The notes under the pieces are model-generated. The model made no database searches. It saw nothing but the letters and a program-made list of their open reading frames with translations, and was not told the origin of the DNA. DNA of 64,000 bases from Methylomonas sp. UP202 (GTDB taxonomy: Bacteria; Pseudomonadota; Gammaproteobacteria; Methylococcales; Methylomonadaceae), in the NCBI RefSeq assembly GCF_029910655.1, contig NZ_CP123897.1, positions 2,965,547 to 3,029,546 of the forward strand, given 5' to 3'. Positions 1 through 9,638 of the stretch are shown here, piece after piece (the stretch's first letter is position 1; every line of letters starts with the position of its first letter). The position numbers were made by a program, and so were the translations under genes.

Positions 1-442
1 TTTCGGCTTCCTTGGTCCGATTTTGTTTCGAGAATTCGAACACTTTTAAGCGCGGAATGTCGTAAGCCACCAACAAGGATTTGACGTTATCGAGCATGAC
101 TTGCTCCTTGGCGTCCGACAGGCAACTGGCGCCGTTGCAGGCATCCGTGGTATAGCTTTTCAAAGCGTCGTCCAACTTCGCGCGGGTTTCAACGATTTTT
201 GGCTCCAGCACCGCCATACCAGACGCGTCGGTAATGATGACATGAAACAACGAATATTCCCGCAAATCGGCAAGGTGTTTCCGGATGTCGAAGAATACGC
301 GATAGGTTGGGACCGTGTTGACACCGGCATAACTCGCAGCGTCGTAAACTTTCGCGAGTTGGATGTAGCTCAATAGCGCCAGACCGATCAATCCCAGCAT
401 GGCCGAAGACGACAAGAATAATAGTCTTTGTTTAACAGTCAT
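1..442 (-). CDS. methyl-accepting chemotaxis protein, N-terminal part (runs off the window)
   Basis: An open frame starts at the ATG complementary to 440-442 and stays open to base 1, so about 147 residues are visible. A GGGAG ribosome site lies just upstream. The N-terminus has a short positive stretch and one hydrophobic membrane segment (about residues 7-29, with LLFLSSSAMLGLIGLALL), followed by a polar, probably periplasmic region with helical spacing (AKLDDALKSY, DAKEQVMLDNVKSLL), as in four-helix-bundle chemoreceptor sensors. The signalling domain lies outside the window, so the receptor call rests on topology and on the neighbouring receptor and cheD genes. A sensor kinase or diguanylate cyclase with the same input domain is possible. 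Confidence 0.6.
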   Translation of the reverse strand, partial: MTVKQRLLFLSSSAMLGLIGLALLSYIQLAKVYDAASYAGVNTVPTYRVFFDIRKHLADLREYSLFHVIITDASGMAVLEPKIVETRAKLDDALKSYTTDACNGASCLSDAKEQVMLDNVKSLLVAYDIPRLKVFEFSKQNRTKEAE

Positions 443-1014
443 AGTATTTCTCCCTAGGTAGAGAAGTGGCACAACGCCAAGGTAAACCGGGTCGAAGCGA
501 TACATTCAAATTAGCGGTGGTAGTCGGGTTCGGTAAATAAAAGTTCGGTGCCCCACTCTCCCCAGGCTACAAGCGTAAACAGCTGGCGTCGATTCAATAG
601 TCACATGTCGACCCATCAACTCATGTCGGGGGGACCACTATTGTTCCCAAATTCGCTTAATCTATCTCGGGCTCCCATTCAGAACCCATGAGCCGTGAAT
701 GTTAAAGAGGCTCCCTAATACAATCAAATTCGGCTTAACGACGATTTTGACAACATAGGCCGTACGATGAGAACGACTGATTGCGCACACTCAAGCGTTC
801 GTGGTCACCGGAAAAAATCCACTTAAATATAGCGTTAATTTTACGATTCGGCGTGAACTACACTTTGAAGTTCACATTGGTTGCGTCGTTTGCCAATGAG
901 TTGATCTTGGTATGTGTTCCCAACGTCGGGCCACAATGCCATTTCGTTGTAGTCACAGGAGAATCCCAGCGATTGCGGCGGACAGACAAGGCTATTTCAC
1001 CACGGAGAGTTTTA
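443..1014. other. intergenic region without a recognised gene
   Basis: This 570-bp stretch separates the divergent receptor genes. The reading frame of the downstream receptor stays open back to 781 but lacks a ribosome site or a recognisable domain there, so I treat that part as non-coding. TTGACA occurs at 747-752 without a convincing -10 partner. I see no RNA gene or repeat. Confidence 0.5.
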
Positions 1015-2322
1015 ATGTTTGACCTTTTCAACCGAAAACTGAAAACCGATCTTGCTGAATCTCAGCGCCACTTGGCCGATGCGACTGATTTTGCCGATGC
1101 GATCGAAGCCAATATCGCCACGATCCAGTTTCAACCGAACGGTACGATCATTGGCGCCAACCGCTTGTTTCTGGATGTGGTCGGTTATTCGGCTGCCGAA
1201 TTGCAAGGCCAGCATCATCGGGTTCTGTGCGATCCGGGACATGCCAATAGTGCGGAGTACGGCGCGTTCTGGAACGCCTTGAAAGCCGGTCGCAAGCAAC
1301 AAGGTACTTTTCAACGTCGCCACAAAAACGGCGCTAAATTATGGCTGGAGGCCACGTATTTTCCGGTCGTCAATCGCCGGGGCGATGTGACGCGCGTGTT
1401 CAAAATCGCCGCCGACGTGACCGAGATGCAAGATCGCCTGCGCGACCAGCTGGCGATACAAACGGCCATCGATCGGTCGATGGCCATTATCGAATTTAAG
1501 CCCGATGGCCAAATCGTCACTGCAAATGCCAATTTTCTGAGTTTGATGGGTTTCCAGCTCGCCGATTTGGTCGGGAAGCATCATCGCGTGCTGTGCTTCG
1601 AGCAGTTTTATCGGGATCAGCCGAACTTTTGGGAGAAGATCCAGCGAGGTCAATTCCAGTCCGGACAATTTCAACGTCGGCACGCGCGCGGCGATAGCGT
1701 CTGGTTGGAGGCCTCCTACAACCCGATTTTCGACGCCGATGGCCGAGTGGTAAAGGTGATCAAGTTCGCCAGCGACGTGACCGAAAACGTCAACCGCAAT
1801 ACCACGGTGATCCAAGCGGCCGAGATGTCGTTCTCCACGGCGGAAGAAACCAGCCAGATCGCGCAAACCGGTGCCGAGTTACTGGCGACGTCGGTGACGA
1901 TGTCCAATGAAATTACCGAGCAGATCAACCAAACCGGTGAGGTGATCAACCGATTAAACGAGCAATCCCGCAATATTGCGTCTATCGTCTCGACGATACG
2001 CGAGATTGCCGATCAAACCAATTTGCTGGCGCTGAATGCCGCTATTGAAGCGGCGCGCGCTGGCGATCAGGGGCGGGGCTTTGCGGTGGTCGCCGACGAA
2101 GTACGGCAATTGGCGGCCCGAACCAGCAAATCGACCGCCGAAATCGATCAGGTGGTTTACGCCAACCGTAACTTGACCGCGTCCGTGACCGAGCGGATGG
2201 ACATCGTCAGAAGCAGCGCGCAATCCAGCAACGAGCAAATTGCTCAGGTGTCCAGGGTCATGGATGAAATTTATCGCGGTGCAGTGAACGTCTCTAAAAC
2301 GGTAGCCTCCTTATTAAATTAG
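1015..2322 (+). CDS. soluble PAS-PAS methyl-accepting chemotaxis protein (BdlA-like)
   Basis: The 435-residue protein has no membrane segment. Two similar PAS domains occupy about residues 25-140 and 147-262; each carries the pattern GxxHHRVLC near its middle and a FQRRH...W strand, typical of PAS/PAC receptors. A cytoplasmic MCP signalling hairpin follows, with its conserved tip near residues 330-360 ([20 protein letters not shown]). Length and order match BdlA of Pseudomonas, a cytosolic receptor linked to biofilm dispersal. The open frame extends upstream to 781, but the ATG at 1015 follows a GGAGAG ribosome site and starts directly at the homologous region. It probably senses redox or a small ligand and signals to CheA; no ligand can be named from sequence. 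Confidence 0.9.
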   Translation: MFDLFNRKLKTDLAESQRHLADATDFADAIEANIATIQFQPNGTIIGANRLFLDVVGYSAAELQGQHHRVLCDPGHANSAEYGAFWNALKAGRKQQGTFQRRHKNGAKLWLEATYFPVVNRRGDVTRVFKIAADVTEMQDRLRDQLAIQTAIDRSMAIIEFKPDGQIVTANANFLSLMGFQLADLVGKHHRVLCFEQFYRDQPNFWEKIQRGQFQSGQFQRRHARGDSVWLEASYNPIFDADGRVVKVIKFASDVTENVNRNTTVIQAAEMSFSTAEETSQIAQTGAELLATSVTMSNEITEQINQTGEVINRLNEQSRNIASIVSTIREIADQTNLLALNAAIEAARAGDQGRGFAVVADEVRQLAARTSKSTAEIDQVVYANRNLTASVTERMDIVRSSAQSSNEQIAQVSRVMDEIYRGAVNVSKTVASLLN

Positions 2323-2536
2323 TGGTCGTGGTTAACCGATACTCAATTAATTGGGCAGCAAGGCTATTACAATCGGTTGTCATAAAATCACTCGTATGTG
2401 CCCAGTCGCGCTCATAGTGCGTGGCCGTTAGCTCGCGGCCAAGGTTTCGGTAAAAACTTGCCACTTTGTTGCCCTTCCAAAAGAAGGGCCATACAGATAA
2501 TTGCCCGAAGGTAGTCAGGCCATTTTGACTAGCCAT
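2323..2536. other. hairpin-rich region between convergent genes
   Basis: The region lies between the stops of the PAS receptor and cheD. It holds two perfect inverted repeats: TGGCCG/CGGCCA around 2422-2442 and GCCCTTC/GAAGGGC at 2471-2489. Neither is followed by a T-run, so a factor-independent terminator is not clear. An 80-codon minus-strand frame covers it but shows no domain. A small non-autonomous repeat element is possible. Confidence 0.35.
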
Positions 2537-3166
2537 TTACCAAAAATCGATATTTCCAGTTGTATGTCTCGTTTCGTCCAGGCTTTTTTTCCAAAATCGA
2601 CGTTCATCTTTCAGCACTGCCATTTCCAGACTCCTACCAATTCTTTTGACATAGACTGAAAAATTTTCACCGACAAAATGAACGTTACGACCGTAATCTC
2701 CCCCCAGACAAGCAGCGACGATTGGAATTTTTTCACTTTTTAAAAATTCGCGTACAAACTGCACATTGACTTCACCAACAGTCGGTCGCTTCCAGTCATC
2801 GTTTTGCAGTTTCAGTACGTTACCGCCGCCAAAGCATTTGGCTTTCAACTTGGTCCGGTCAGCGCCTTTTTTCATCATATCGTTGATTAACAGTTCCATC
2901 GAATAGATACCATAACGCCCGTTATCCGACTCAATAATTGAGGTCTGTTTTGACGATTGGTTATAGGCGAGCAAGAAATGGTTCATGCCGTGAACCCGAT
3001 TTTCGGGATCGTAAAGACAAACGGCGACGCACGAGCCGAGTAATGTGGAAATGACTTCCGGCTTACGGGAAACATAGTGTTCGCCGGGATCGATGGTTAT
3101 GCGCTGGGTATTGCGATACAAGGAGGATTTCATCGCAGACATTAGATTGATATCTTGACAATGCAC
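2537..3166 (-). CDS. cheD: chemoreceptor glutamine deamidase CheD
   Basis: CheD deamidates specific glutamines of chemoreceptors and modulates adaptation. The 209-residue frame carries the family core: LGSCVAVCLYD with the catalytic Cys, the HGMNHFLL segment with the catalytic His, a following YGIYSMELLINDM helix and KAKCFGGGNVL. It lies next to two receptor genes. The longest frame starts with GTG at 3166; ATG codons at 3142 and 3133 are alternatives and none has a strong ribosome site. The C-terminal tail after residue 185 is longer than in small CheD proteins and looks unstructured. Confidence 0.92.
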   Translation of the reverse strand: MHCQDINLMSAMKSSLYRNTQRITIDPGEHYVSRKPEVISTLLGSCVAVCLYDPENRVHGMNHFLLAYNQSSKQTSIIESDNGRYGIYSMELLINDMMKKGADRTKLKAKCFGGGNVLKLQNDDWKRPTVGEVNVQFVREFLKSEKIPIVAACLGGDYGRNVHFVGENFSVYVKRIGRSLEMAVLKDERRFWKKSLDETRHTTGNIDFW

Positions 3167-3355
3167 CCAAGTTTAATAGGTCTTTAACAAATCGTTTGGG
3201 TTTGTTGGAGTTTCGTAACGATGTTCAATCGTGATTAAATAGATGACAACCTATATTGCGCGCTAGTCCTTTTCGCTTCAGTTTCTTAAAATAGCTATTC
3301 CGCAATTCAAGCATTCTTACTCTTACCCGCCGAATATTGACAACTTGGAGGTCGA

Positions 3356-5167
3356 ATGAAAAAAATTGTCTTACTGGTTTGCGTAGGCGCTTATCTTTCT
3401 GAAGTGGCGGCAAAACCGCTAACCTCCGTCGAGGTTTACCAGCAATCACAACGATCTGTTAGGGTTTTGGAAGTATTGGATGGAGCCAACAAACCCCAGC
3501 AAACATTAACCGCCATTGCTATTACGAACGACAAAGTCGCCACGGTATGCGATGATCTCAACGGAAAATGGCAATTACGAGTTGTCTCAAACAGCAAATC
3601 ATTTCCGGCGACAATCTTAGCCAGGGATAGTCAGCATCACTTATGCTTGTTATCAGTGCCCGGCGCCGAGTTGACAAAATTTGTCGCCGCCGACACCAAC
3701 CAAGCCTTGCAATCTGGAGCCCGTGTTTATGCGCTTTCCAATGCCTTGGGTTTTGGTGTCGGCATTTCGGAAGGTGTGGTTTCAGGGGTTCGCTCGCAAT
3801 CAGGTGTCGATTTTATTCAATTTTCAGCGCCGGTTTCACCAGGATCGGACGGAGGGGCGTTAGTCGATGCCGAAGGGCGTTTATTGGGGATTATTACCTA
3901 TAGACACCGCGATGGGCAGAATGTGAATTTTGCTATTCCCGCTAAGTGGCTGGCCGAGATCGAGCAACATGATCAGTCCGACACAGCATACAAACAATTC
4001 AGGGAAACCGCCGAACGATTACACAACCAGGAACAGTGGCAAAAGCTGGCTGAACACGCCGAGCAATGGATAGTCGGGCATCAAAGCGACGTCGATGCTT
4101 GGCGTTGGGCCGCATTCGCTGCGGAAAAGAATGGCAACCTGGATAGTGAAGAAAATGCCTGGCGTAAGCTGCACGAACTAGAACCCGCTTCGTCGACCTC
4201 CGGCGCGGGATTGATCAGAGTAAAGCTGAAGCGTAATCAATCTACCGAGGCATTGCAAATGGCGCACCAACTGCTATCGTTGCGCCAGGAAGATGCCGAA
4301 CTTTGGACTATTCTCGGTCAAACCGAGCAACTGGCTGGTAGCACCGCCAAAGCCGAAGAAGCCTATCGCAAGGCATTGTCCTTCAATCCTTGGCAACTAA
4401 CTGCGTACCAAGGCTTGATTAGTATCGCCGAGCAGCGCAACGATCGAGGCATGGCCACTCAATTGTGGCGAAGCCTGTCGGCGCTAAACCCAGACGCGCC
4501 GGCCGTCCAATTTAAGTTGGCCGAGGCCTATATCCGCGAAGGCCGGCCAGCCCGAGCCTATTCGCTCTTGGAAAAGCTTACCGTCCCCGAAGCGCAAAAA
4601 GCCGATGCGGATTTTTGGAAAGGTCAAACATTGATTGCCCTGGGCAGACCGCTGGAGGCAACCCAGGCCTTCAAAAAAAGCTTGCAAGGCAGCCCCACCG
4701 CCAAAGCTTGGGCCTATGCCGCTTTGGGTAGTAGTTATTTTCAGTTGCAGCGTTTTCCTGAATCGATCCAAGCCTATCGGGAAGCCATTCGGCTTGAACC
4801 CGAAAATCCAGAATGGCAATACGGGCTCGCCTTGTCCTTAAAAGACAGTTTTCGTGGTCATGAAGCCTTAGAAATCGATGCTCAATTACTAAAGAAATTT
4901 CCTAACGATCCCGCGGTTTGGCGGCAAAAAGGTTTTACCGAGGCGATTCTCGGACGAACTCAGGAAAGCATTAAATCCTTGGAGAAATCCCTTGAAATCG
5001 ATCCCAAGCAAGGCAAGGTCTGGGCTGCTTTGATCGAGGTATACCATCGAGCCGGCCGGAATAAGGATGTCAGGAGTGCCTATGAAAAGCTGCGTGGCGT
5101 CGATAGTGCCTATGCGGACACCGCCTACCGAACCGCAATTTTGCCCTTCGAGGAGCATCAGCCATGA
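3356..5167 (+). CDS. secreted trypsin-fold pseudoprotease with TPR repeats
   Basis: The 603-residue protein begins with a Sec signal peptide (cleavage likely after residue 19, VAA). Residues about 45-200 are an HtrA/S1C-like trypsin fold recognisable by VYALSNALGFGVGISEGVVSG and SPGSDGGALVDAEGRLLGI. Aligned with the next gene, every catalytic position is changed: His to Asp66, Asp to His95 and nucleophile Ser to Asp165, so proteolysis is not expected. From about residue 210 to the end are tandem TPR motifs (for example around 310-370 and 450-590). GGAGG sits upstream of the ATG. The stop overlaps the start of the next gene (ATGA), so the two are translationally coupled. I infer a scaffold or regulatory partner of the active protease. 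Confidence 0.85.
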   Translation: MKKIVLLVCVGAYLSEVAAKPLTSVEVYQQSQRSVRVLEVLDGANKPQQTLTAIAITNDKVATVCDDLNGKWQLRVVSNSKSFPATILARDSQHHLCLLSVPGAELTKFVAADTNQALQSGARVYALSNALGFGVGISEGVVSGVRSQSGVDFIQFSAPVSPGSDGGALVDAEGRLLGIITYRHRDGQNVNFAIPAKWLAEIEQHDQSDTAYKQFRETAERLHNQEQWQKLAEHAEQWIVGHQSDVDAWRWAAFAAEKNGNLDSEENAWRKLHELEPASSTSGAGLIRVKLKRNQSTEALQMAHQLLSLRQEDAELWTILGQTEQLAGSTAKAEEAYRKALSFNPWQLTAYQGLISIAEQRNDRGMATQLWRSLSALNPDAPAVQFKLAEAYIREGRPARAYSLLEKLTVPEAQKADADFWKGQTLIALGRPLEATQAFKKSLQGSPTAKAWAYAALGSSYFQLQRFPESIQAYREAIRLEPENPEWQYGLALSLKDSFRGHEALEIDAQLLKKFPNDPAVWRQKGFTEAILGRTQESIKSLEKSLEIDPKQGKVWAALIEVYHRAGRNKDVRSAYEKLRGVDSAYADTAYRTAILPFEEHQP

Positions 5168-7536
5168 ACAAAGTTAAGCGGGCTGTAGCAATTTTCCTCT
5201 GTTTGTCGAGTTTGCCCGGTTGTGAAACGCGCGCCGAGTATGATGCCGAGGGCTTGTTTAAACACGTGGCCCCCTCGTTAGTGACTATTGTCACTTTCGA
5301 TGAAAAAGGCCAGCAGGAGGGTCAGGGTAGCGGCGTAGTGGTTGACAATGGCCGCATTGTGACCAACTGCCATGTGGTACGCGAGGCACATAGCTTGAAA
5401 GTGGCCGTCGGCGAACAGGAGTATACAGCAACCTGGACCCAGGCGGATCCCAGTCGAGATATTTGTCTGCTCAGCGTGGAAGGCTTGACGCCGACCCCAC
5501 CGCCGGAGCTCAGAAAGCTAGATGATATAAAAATCGGCGAAACCGTTTACGCGGTCGGTAATCCGCTTGGATTTCGACTTTCGGTCAGTTCCGGCTTGGT
5601 TTCGAGTATCAGTCCTTATCGCGATGAACAGGTGATTGTGGCCAGTGTGCCGCTATCGCCAGGATCCAGCGGCGGCGGCCTGTTCGATACGAGAGGCCGA
5701 TTATTGGGCATTACCACGGCAATACTCACTGCGGGTCAAAGCCTGAACATTGTGTTGCCGGCGGATTGGATAGCCGAATTGAGTAACCGTGGTACCGCAC
5801 CACCGCCTCCATCTGTCATTCCGGGACCGGAGCCGCGTTGGCTGGAAGAAGCTCAGGCACTACAAAGCACTAACAATCAACCCGAGTTTGAAAAACACGT
5901 TCGCAACTGGCGAGCCGCGCAACCGGACTCCGCTATTGCCGCAGCCTACCAGGGCGTGGCGCTGGGAGGTAAGAACCCCGTCGATGCCGAAGCCGCGTTA
6001 AGAGACGCCGTACGACTGGACGACCGAAATGAATTCGCTTGGTTTGTACTCGCAAAATTGCTGTATAGCCACGCCCGTAAGGACGAGGCGAAACAAATCT
6101 TGCAAAAGGCGCTTCAGATGGCACCCACACAGGGTAACCTGTATTCGACGAAGGCCGAATGGTTGCTAGTGGATGCTAAACTCAAGGAGGCTTATAGCGC
6201 GGTTCAGGATGCGATACGCTTAGAACCGGGGGCAAGCGAACACTGGCGCGTGCTCGGCATGGTTACCGATAAAATGAACCGAACCGACGAATCGGCCAAA
6301 GCCTTCAGAACAGCGTTGCGATTAAACCCCTTGGACGATACGCTAAAACAGGCTTTATCGGAGGTGCTGGCTCGTAACGGCAATCCCGATGCCGCCCATT
6401 TGGCGCTTGGCAAAGATGCCGACAAAAATCCGTCCAGCGCCGGAACTTTGGTCTCATTAGGGTTCACTGAATCGAATCGCAAACACTACGCCGACGCCGA
6501 AAAAGCCTTCAGAAAAGCGATTGAGATTTCACCGGAAACCACCAATGCTTGGACTGGTTTGGGTGGCGTGCTGCAAAATACCAACCGTTTAAAGGAGGCC
6601 GAGCAGGCTTATGACAAAGCCTATGCCCTGAGGCCTGACAACCCCGCTATCGTCGCCGAAATACTGGCTAATCGCGGTAATGTCAAAAGTAAATTAGGCG
6701 ATAAGCAGGGGGCATTGCAGGATATCCAAGCAGCCGTTCGGCTCGACCCGAGTTCAGGGAATGTATGGCGGTCGCTAGGCATATTGAAACAAGAAAACCG
6801 CGACTATAAGGGCGTGGCCGAAGCCTTTTCCAAGGTGGTGAACTCGGAAGTGGCTGGCGGTGCCGATTGGGCATCGCTTGGAGAGGCTTTGGAAGCTCTG
6901 GGCGAAAAAAAACAAGCCCTAGAAGCCTTGGAAAAAGCCGAAAAGTTAGATCCCAACAACGCGCTGGTACTTCAGCGCTTGACCGGGTATTTCGGCCGGA
7001 ACGGCGATTTGCAAAAAGCCTTGTTGTATATCGATCGAGCATTGAAAGTCGATCCGACAACTGCGGTTAACTGGAGCAGTAAAGGCTATGCTCTTCTAAA
7101 ACTTGGTCGCTTGCCCGAGTCTATTAGCGCACTGGAAACTGCGACCAATCTGGATCCACAACTGCCGAATGCCTGGATCAACTTAGGTGAGGCGCAAATG
7201 CGTAGCAATAGCCTGGGTAAAGCGATCACGTCCTTGGAAAAAGCTATTTCTTTGGCACCAGCAGCCTTCGATGCCCGCTTGTATTTAGCGCAATCTTACC
7301 TAGCCTCTCGGCAATCTGAGAAAGCCAAAACCCACGCCAATGCGCTGCTAAAAGCCCAACCAGAGTTGCCGCAAGCGTTGGTAATCGTAACCTTGGCTGA
7401 TTTGATGGACAATGACAGTGCCGCTGCTTTGACCAGCTACCGAAAAATTCAGGCCAGAAATCCTAAAATGGCTCAGTCAGTCAAAGCGACGGCAGTTTCT
7501 CAAGGGTTAGTTGGAGCGCAAGCTTTGCCGGATTAA
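5164..7536 (+). CDS. lipoprotein trypsin-like serine protease with TPR repeats
   Basis: The 790-residue protein starts with a lipoprotein signal (LSSLPGC, lipidated Cys20). Residues about 30-205 form an S1C/HtrA-like protease with an intact triad: His70 in TNCHVV, Asp99 in SRDICLL and Ser169 in PGSSGGG. There is no PDZ domain; instead about 15 TPR motifs run from roughly residue 230 to 780, many ending in the typical DP or P turn. It is coupled to the upstream pseudoprotease by an ATGA overlap. It should act at the envelope, anchored to a membrane, on substrates or partners selected by the TPR array. The substrate is unknown. Confidence 0.88.
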   Translation: MNKVKRAVAIFLCLSSLPGCETRAEYDAEGLFKHVAPSLVTIVTFDEKGQQEGQGSGVVVDNGRIVTNCHVVREAHSLKVAVGEQEYTATWTQADPSRDICLLSVEGLTPTPPPELRKLDDIKIGETVYAVGNPLGFRLSVSSGLVSSISPYRDEQVIVASVPLSPGSSGGGLFDTRGRLLGITTAILTAGQSLNIVLPADWIAELSNRGTAPPPPSVIPGPEPRWLEEAQALQSTNNQPEFEKHVRNWRAAQPDSAIAAAYQGVALGGKNPVDAEAALRDAVRLDDRNEFAWFVLAKLLYSHARKDEAKQILQKALQMAPTQGNLYSTKAEWLLVDAKLKEAYSAVQDAIRLEPGASEHWRVLGMVTDKMNRTDESAKAFRTALRLNPLDDTLKQALSEVLARNGNPDAAHLALGKDADKNPSSAGTLVSLGFTESNRKHYADAEKAFRKAIEISPETTNAWTGLGGVLQNTNRLKEAEQAYDKAYALRPDNPAIVAEILANRGNVKSKLGDKQGALQDIQAAVRLDPSSGNVWRSLGILKQENRDYKGVAEAFSKVVNSEVAGGADWASLGEALEALGEKKQALEALEKAEKLDPNNALVLQRLTGYFGRNGDLQKALLYIDRALKVDPTTAVNWSSKGYALLKLGRLPESISALETATNLDPQLPNAWINLGEAQMRSNSLGKAITSLEKAISLAPAAFDARLYLAQSYLASRQSEKAKTHANALLKAQPELPQALVIVTLADLMDNDSAAALTSYRKIQARNPKMAQSVKATAVSQGLVGAQALPD

Positions 7537-7805
7537 ATCCCTATCGCTTTGGATATTTGTTACGTATGTCTATCCCAGGATGTTGTTGAATGTCGCGAAT
7601 GTTGATGCTGTGGCATAGCTTCCTTCATTCAGATTTTAACTGACTCAGGCATTCCTAAGACGGTCATCCGATTGAGTGCAGCGACATTTGCCTCAGAGGC
7701 TTGGATTCTATCGCAAGTTTACGAAAGACCGAAAATGCGCTAGCTTTAGGCCCACTGTAAAATTGCGACAAAACCAATTTTTGCGCCCCCCTTATACGGA
7801 CCAAC

Positions 7806-8438
7806 TCAAGACCGATTCAACGCTGCAGCAGCGTCTTGCTCGTTCCCAGCCAAATGAACATCGCGGGGTGGTAAAACGTCTGCAACCACTTCCAATCTTT
7901 TCCAGTCAGGGGAAGGAGTTTCACAATTCAACTTAGGCACAAATGCTGATTCTTCAACCAATACCATCTTATGAATATATCGAGGGCAATTGGGGAACAT
8001 TTCTCGTAGTGTTACACGCACGATTAATTCAGCTTCAGGCCATTCATTTAGTAATGGATCATTATCCTGAATAAATGCGCTACCTTTTACACGCAGACGC
8101 GCTTGGCGTTGGAAATCAACAAACAGCATACTGATGTGCTGAGTTTCCAAAACATTACCAGCCGATAAAAACATTCCACTACCGTCATAAAGAGGGAAAG
8201 CCAAAGTTTGATCGTCAAGTATTTTCACTAGACCTTTGCTACCCCCTTTGTAAGAACAATCTGGGCGTCCTTCTTTATCTACGGTGGCTAAAAAGAACAT
8301 GTTCTGGGATTCAATAAAGTCCTTATCTTCTTGGCTTATTTTTGTACAAACAATAGCATCTAATAATCGATCAGCTAATGGTCGGGTTTCAAAACGGTCT
8401 TGCAGCTGCCTACTGCCCTCATGATAGAACTCTGACAT
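7806..8438 (-). CDS. pyridoxamine 5'-phosphate oxidase-family (PPOX) flavoprotein
   Basis: The 210-residue protein has the split-barrel FMN-binding fold of the PPOX class: FFLATVDKEGRPDCSYKGG near residues 48-66, then LAFPLYDGSGMFLSAGNV and the strand RQARLRVKGSAFI. Such proteins bind FMN, heme or F420 and often act on small oxidised compounds; the substrate here is not evident. A GGAG ribosome site precedes the ATG. It lies 23 bp downstream of the TetR gene on the same strand, so it is probably autoregulated with it. Confidence 0.82.
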   Translation of the reverse strand: MSEFYHEGSRQLQDRFETRPLADRLLDAIVCTKISQEDKDFIESQNMFFLATVDKEGRPDCSYKGGSKGLVKILDDQTLAFPLYDGSGMFLSAGNVLETQHISMLFVDFQRQARLRVKGSAFIQDNDPLLNEWPEAELIVRVTLREMFPNCPRYIHKMVLVEESAFVPKLNCETPSPDWKRLEVVADVLPPRDVHLAGNEQDAAAALNRS

Positions 8439-8461
8439 GATTTTTCTCCAAGGGTTAATTG

Positions 8462-9031
8462 TTATTTGTTGCCTATATGGCTTTCGATGAGTATTCTCGC
8501 CGCAAGCTTGGCCTGTTCAACCACGCAAGAGTGACGTTTCATTTGCTCCGAAACAATCGCTCCCTCCACCAAGAGGCTTAACTGCAAAGCCAGGCTGTCT
8601 GCTGACGTTATGCCACACTGTTTTGCTAAATCACTCATGTAGCATCTGAAATTATCATAAAACTCTGTCGAGACCTGATGCACAGGATTACCTTCGAGTG
8701 GAAACTCGGCTGCCGCATTGATAAAGGCGCATCCACGAAATTCCGGTATATCTAGCCATTCTCCAATTACATCGAAAATGGCCAATAATTTATGTTTGGG
8801 CTCACTAGCTTTATCGTTGACTCGTCCAACTAGCCAACTCCGAAACTCCTCGTCACGCTTACGTAAAAAAGCAACCACCAAGTCATCTTTGGAGGGGAAA
8901 TAGTTATACAGCGTCATCTTGTTGGTGCCAGCCATTTTGACAATGGCTTCCACGCCAGTGGCCTTAATGCCCTGACTGTAAAAAAGCTCGGAAGCTGCTT
9001 GGAGAATCCGTTCTTGAAGTTGTTTTGCCAT
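8462..9031 (-). CDS. TetR/AcrR-family transcriptional regulator
   Basis: The 189-residue protein has an N-terminal TetR helix-turn-helix (residues 5-50: ERILQAASELF, TGVEAIVKMAGTNKMTLYNYFPSKDDL) and a variable ligand-binding C-terminal half. It heads a two-gene unit with the PPOX gene and diverges from a membrane protein gene. Palindromes in the shared promoter region (9071-9084 and 9094-9111) are likely operators, so it probably represses itself and the divergent genes. Confidence 0.9.
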   Translation of the reverse strand: MAKQLQERILQAASELFYSQGIKATGVEAIVKMAGTNKMTLYNYFPSKDDLVVAFLRKRDEEFRSWLVGRVNDKASEPKHKLLAIFDVIGEWLDIPEFRGCAFINAAAEFPLEGNPVHQVSTEFYDNFRCYMSDLAKQCGITSADSLALQLSLLVEGAIVSEQMKRHSCVVEQAKLAARILIESHIGNK

Positions 9032-9070
9032 TCACAAAGGCTCACGGAGGAAAAAAGCAGTTGACATTAT

Positions 9071-9111
9071 ACTGAGCGGTCAGTCATACTTCAACTTACT
9101 GACTGGTAAGT
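9071..9111. promoter_or_regulatory. likely TetR operator pair in a divergent promoter
   Basis: ACTGAGCGGTCAGT (9071-9084) is an inverted repeat of ACTGA around four bases. ACTTACTGACTGGTAAGT (9094-9111) is a perfect inverted repeat of ACTTAC around six bases. Both lie between the divergent TetR gene and the membrane protein gene, where TetR regulators usually bind. Binding is inferred. Confidence 0.55.
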
Positions 9112-9191
9112 ATGTGTGCATGACGGCAACCTTCAGCTCGCCGCTGACTTGCCACGGTTTTTTCACTATTGACAATATCAAAGGAGTATGG

Positions 9192-9581
9192 ATGTACGTG
9201 TTATTGATTGGTGCAGCAGTTTGCAGCATAGCTCTAATACTGTCGGCGTGGCTGATGACATTCGCCCGCTGGTTTCCAGTAGATGGTATTGATGGCAAAA
9301 TTCTGGTTGATTACAAAACCATGATTAGGGCACATGTCGATTATGCATTGATGGCTCTGTTTAATTTAGGATTTTATGGTATAGGCATTGATTTGCCATC
9401 GCTTGCCTGCTGGTGCGTGGCAATAGGCGGTTTTGCAAATCCTACTGTATTTACTATCGCCGCCTTTAATACGGACTTTTGGAAAAAAAAATACTGGAGA
9501 ATATATACCGCCCTGAGTTTTTTAATAACCACTATCGGTTTTGTCTGGATATCGATTGTGTTACTAAAATATGCTATGTAG
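9192..9581 (+). CDS. small integral membrane protein of unknown function
   Basis: The 129-residue protein has about four hydrophobic segments (residues 1-21, 42-62, 68-88 and 103-127). The start ATG at 9192 follows AAGGAG by five bases; the frame is open further upstream to 9114 but without a ribosome site. The pattern RAHVDYALMALFNLGFYGIG followed by GGFANPTVF recalls small membrane proteins of the styrene-oxide-isomerase type, but I cannot confirm this. It lies downstream of likely TetR operators and upstream of a globin gene, so a stress or detoxification role is possible. Confidence 0.6.
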   Translation: MYVLLIGAAVCSIALILSAWLMTFARWFPVDGIDGKILVDYKTMIRAHVDYALMALFNLGFYGIGIDLPSLACWCVAIGGFANPTVFTIAAFNTDFWKKKYWRIYTALSFLITTIGFVWISIVLLKYAM

Positions 9582-9638
9582 TCAATTAGTAATAAGTTTA
9601 TTACATATTTAAATAATTTAAAAAATTGGATAACAGTT

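Noticed and set aside
781..1014. N-terminal extension of the BdlA-like receptor
   Set aside because: The open frame has no ribosome site, and the ATG at 1015 with GGAGAG begins where the family does.
2294..2536. 80-codon minus-strand ORF after the PAS receptor
   Set aside because: No domain, no ribosome site and it covers hairpins between convergent genes; it is probably non-coding.
7676..7936. 86-codon plus-strand ORF
   Set aside because: It overlaps the end of the PPOX gene on the other strand and has no protein-like features.
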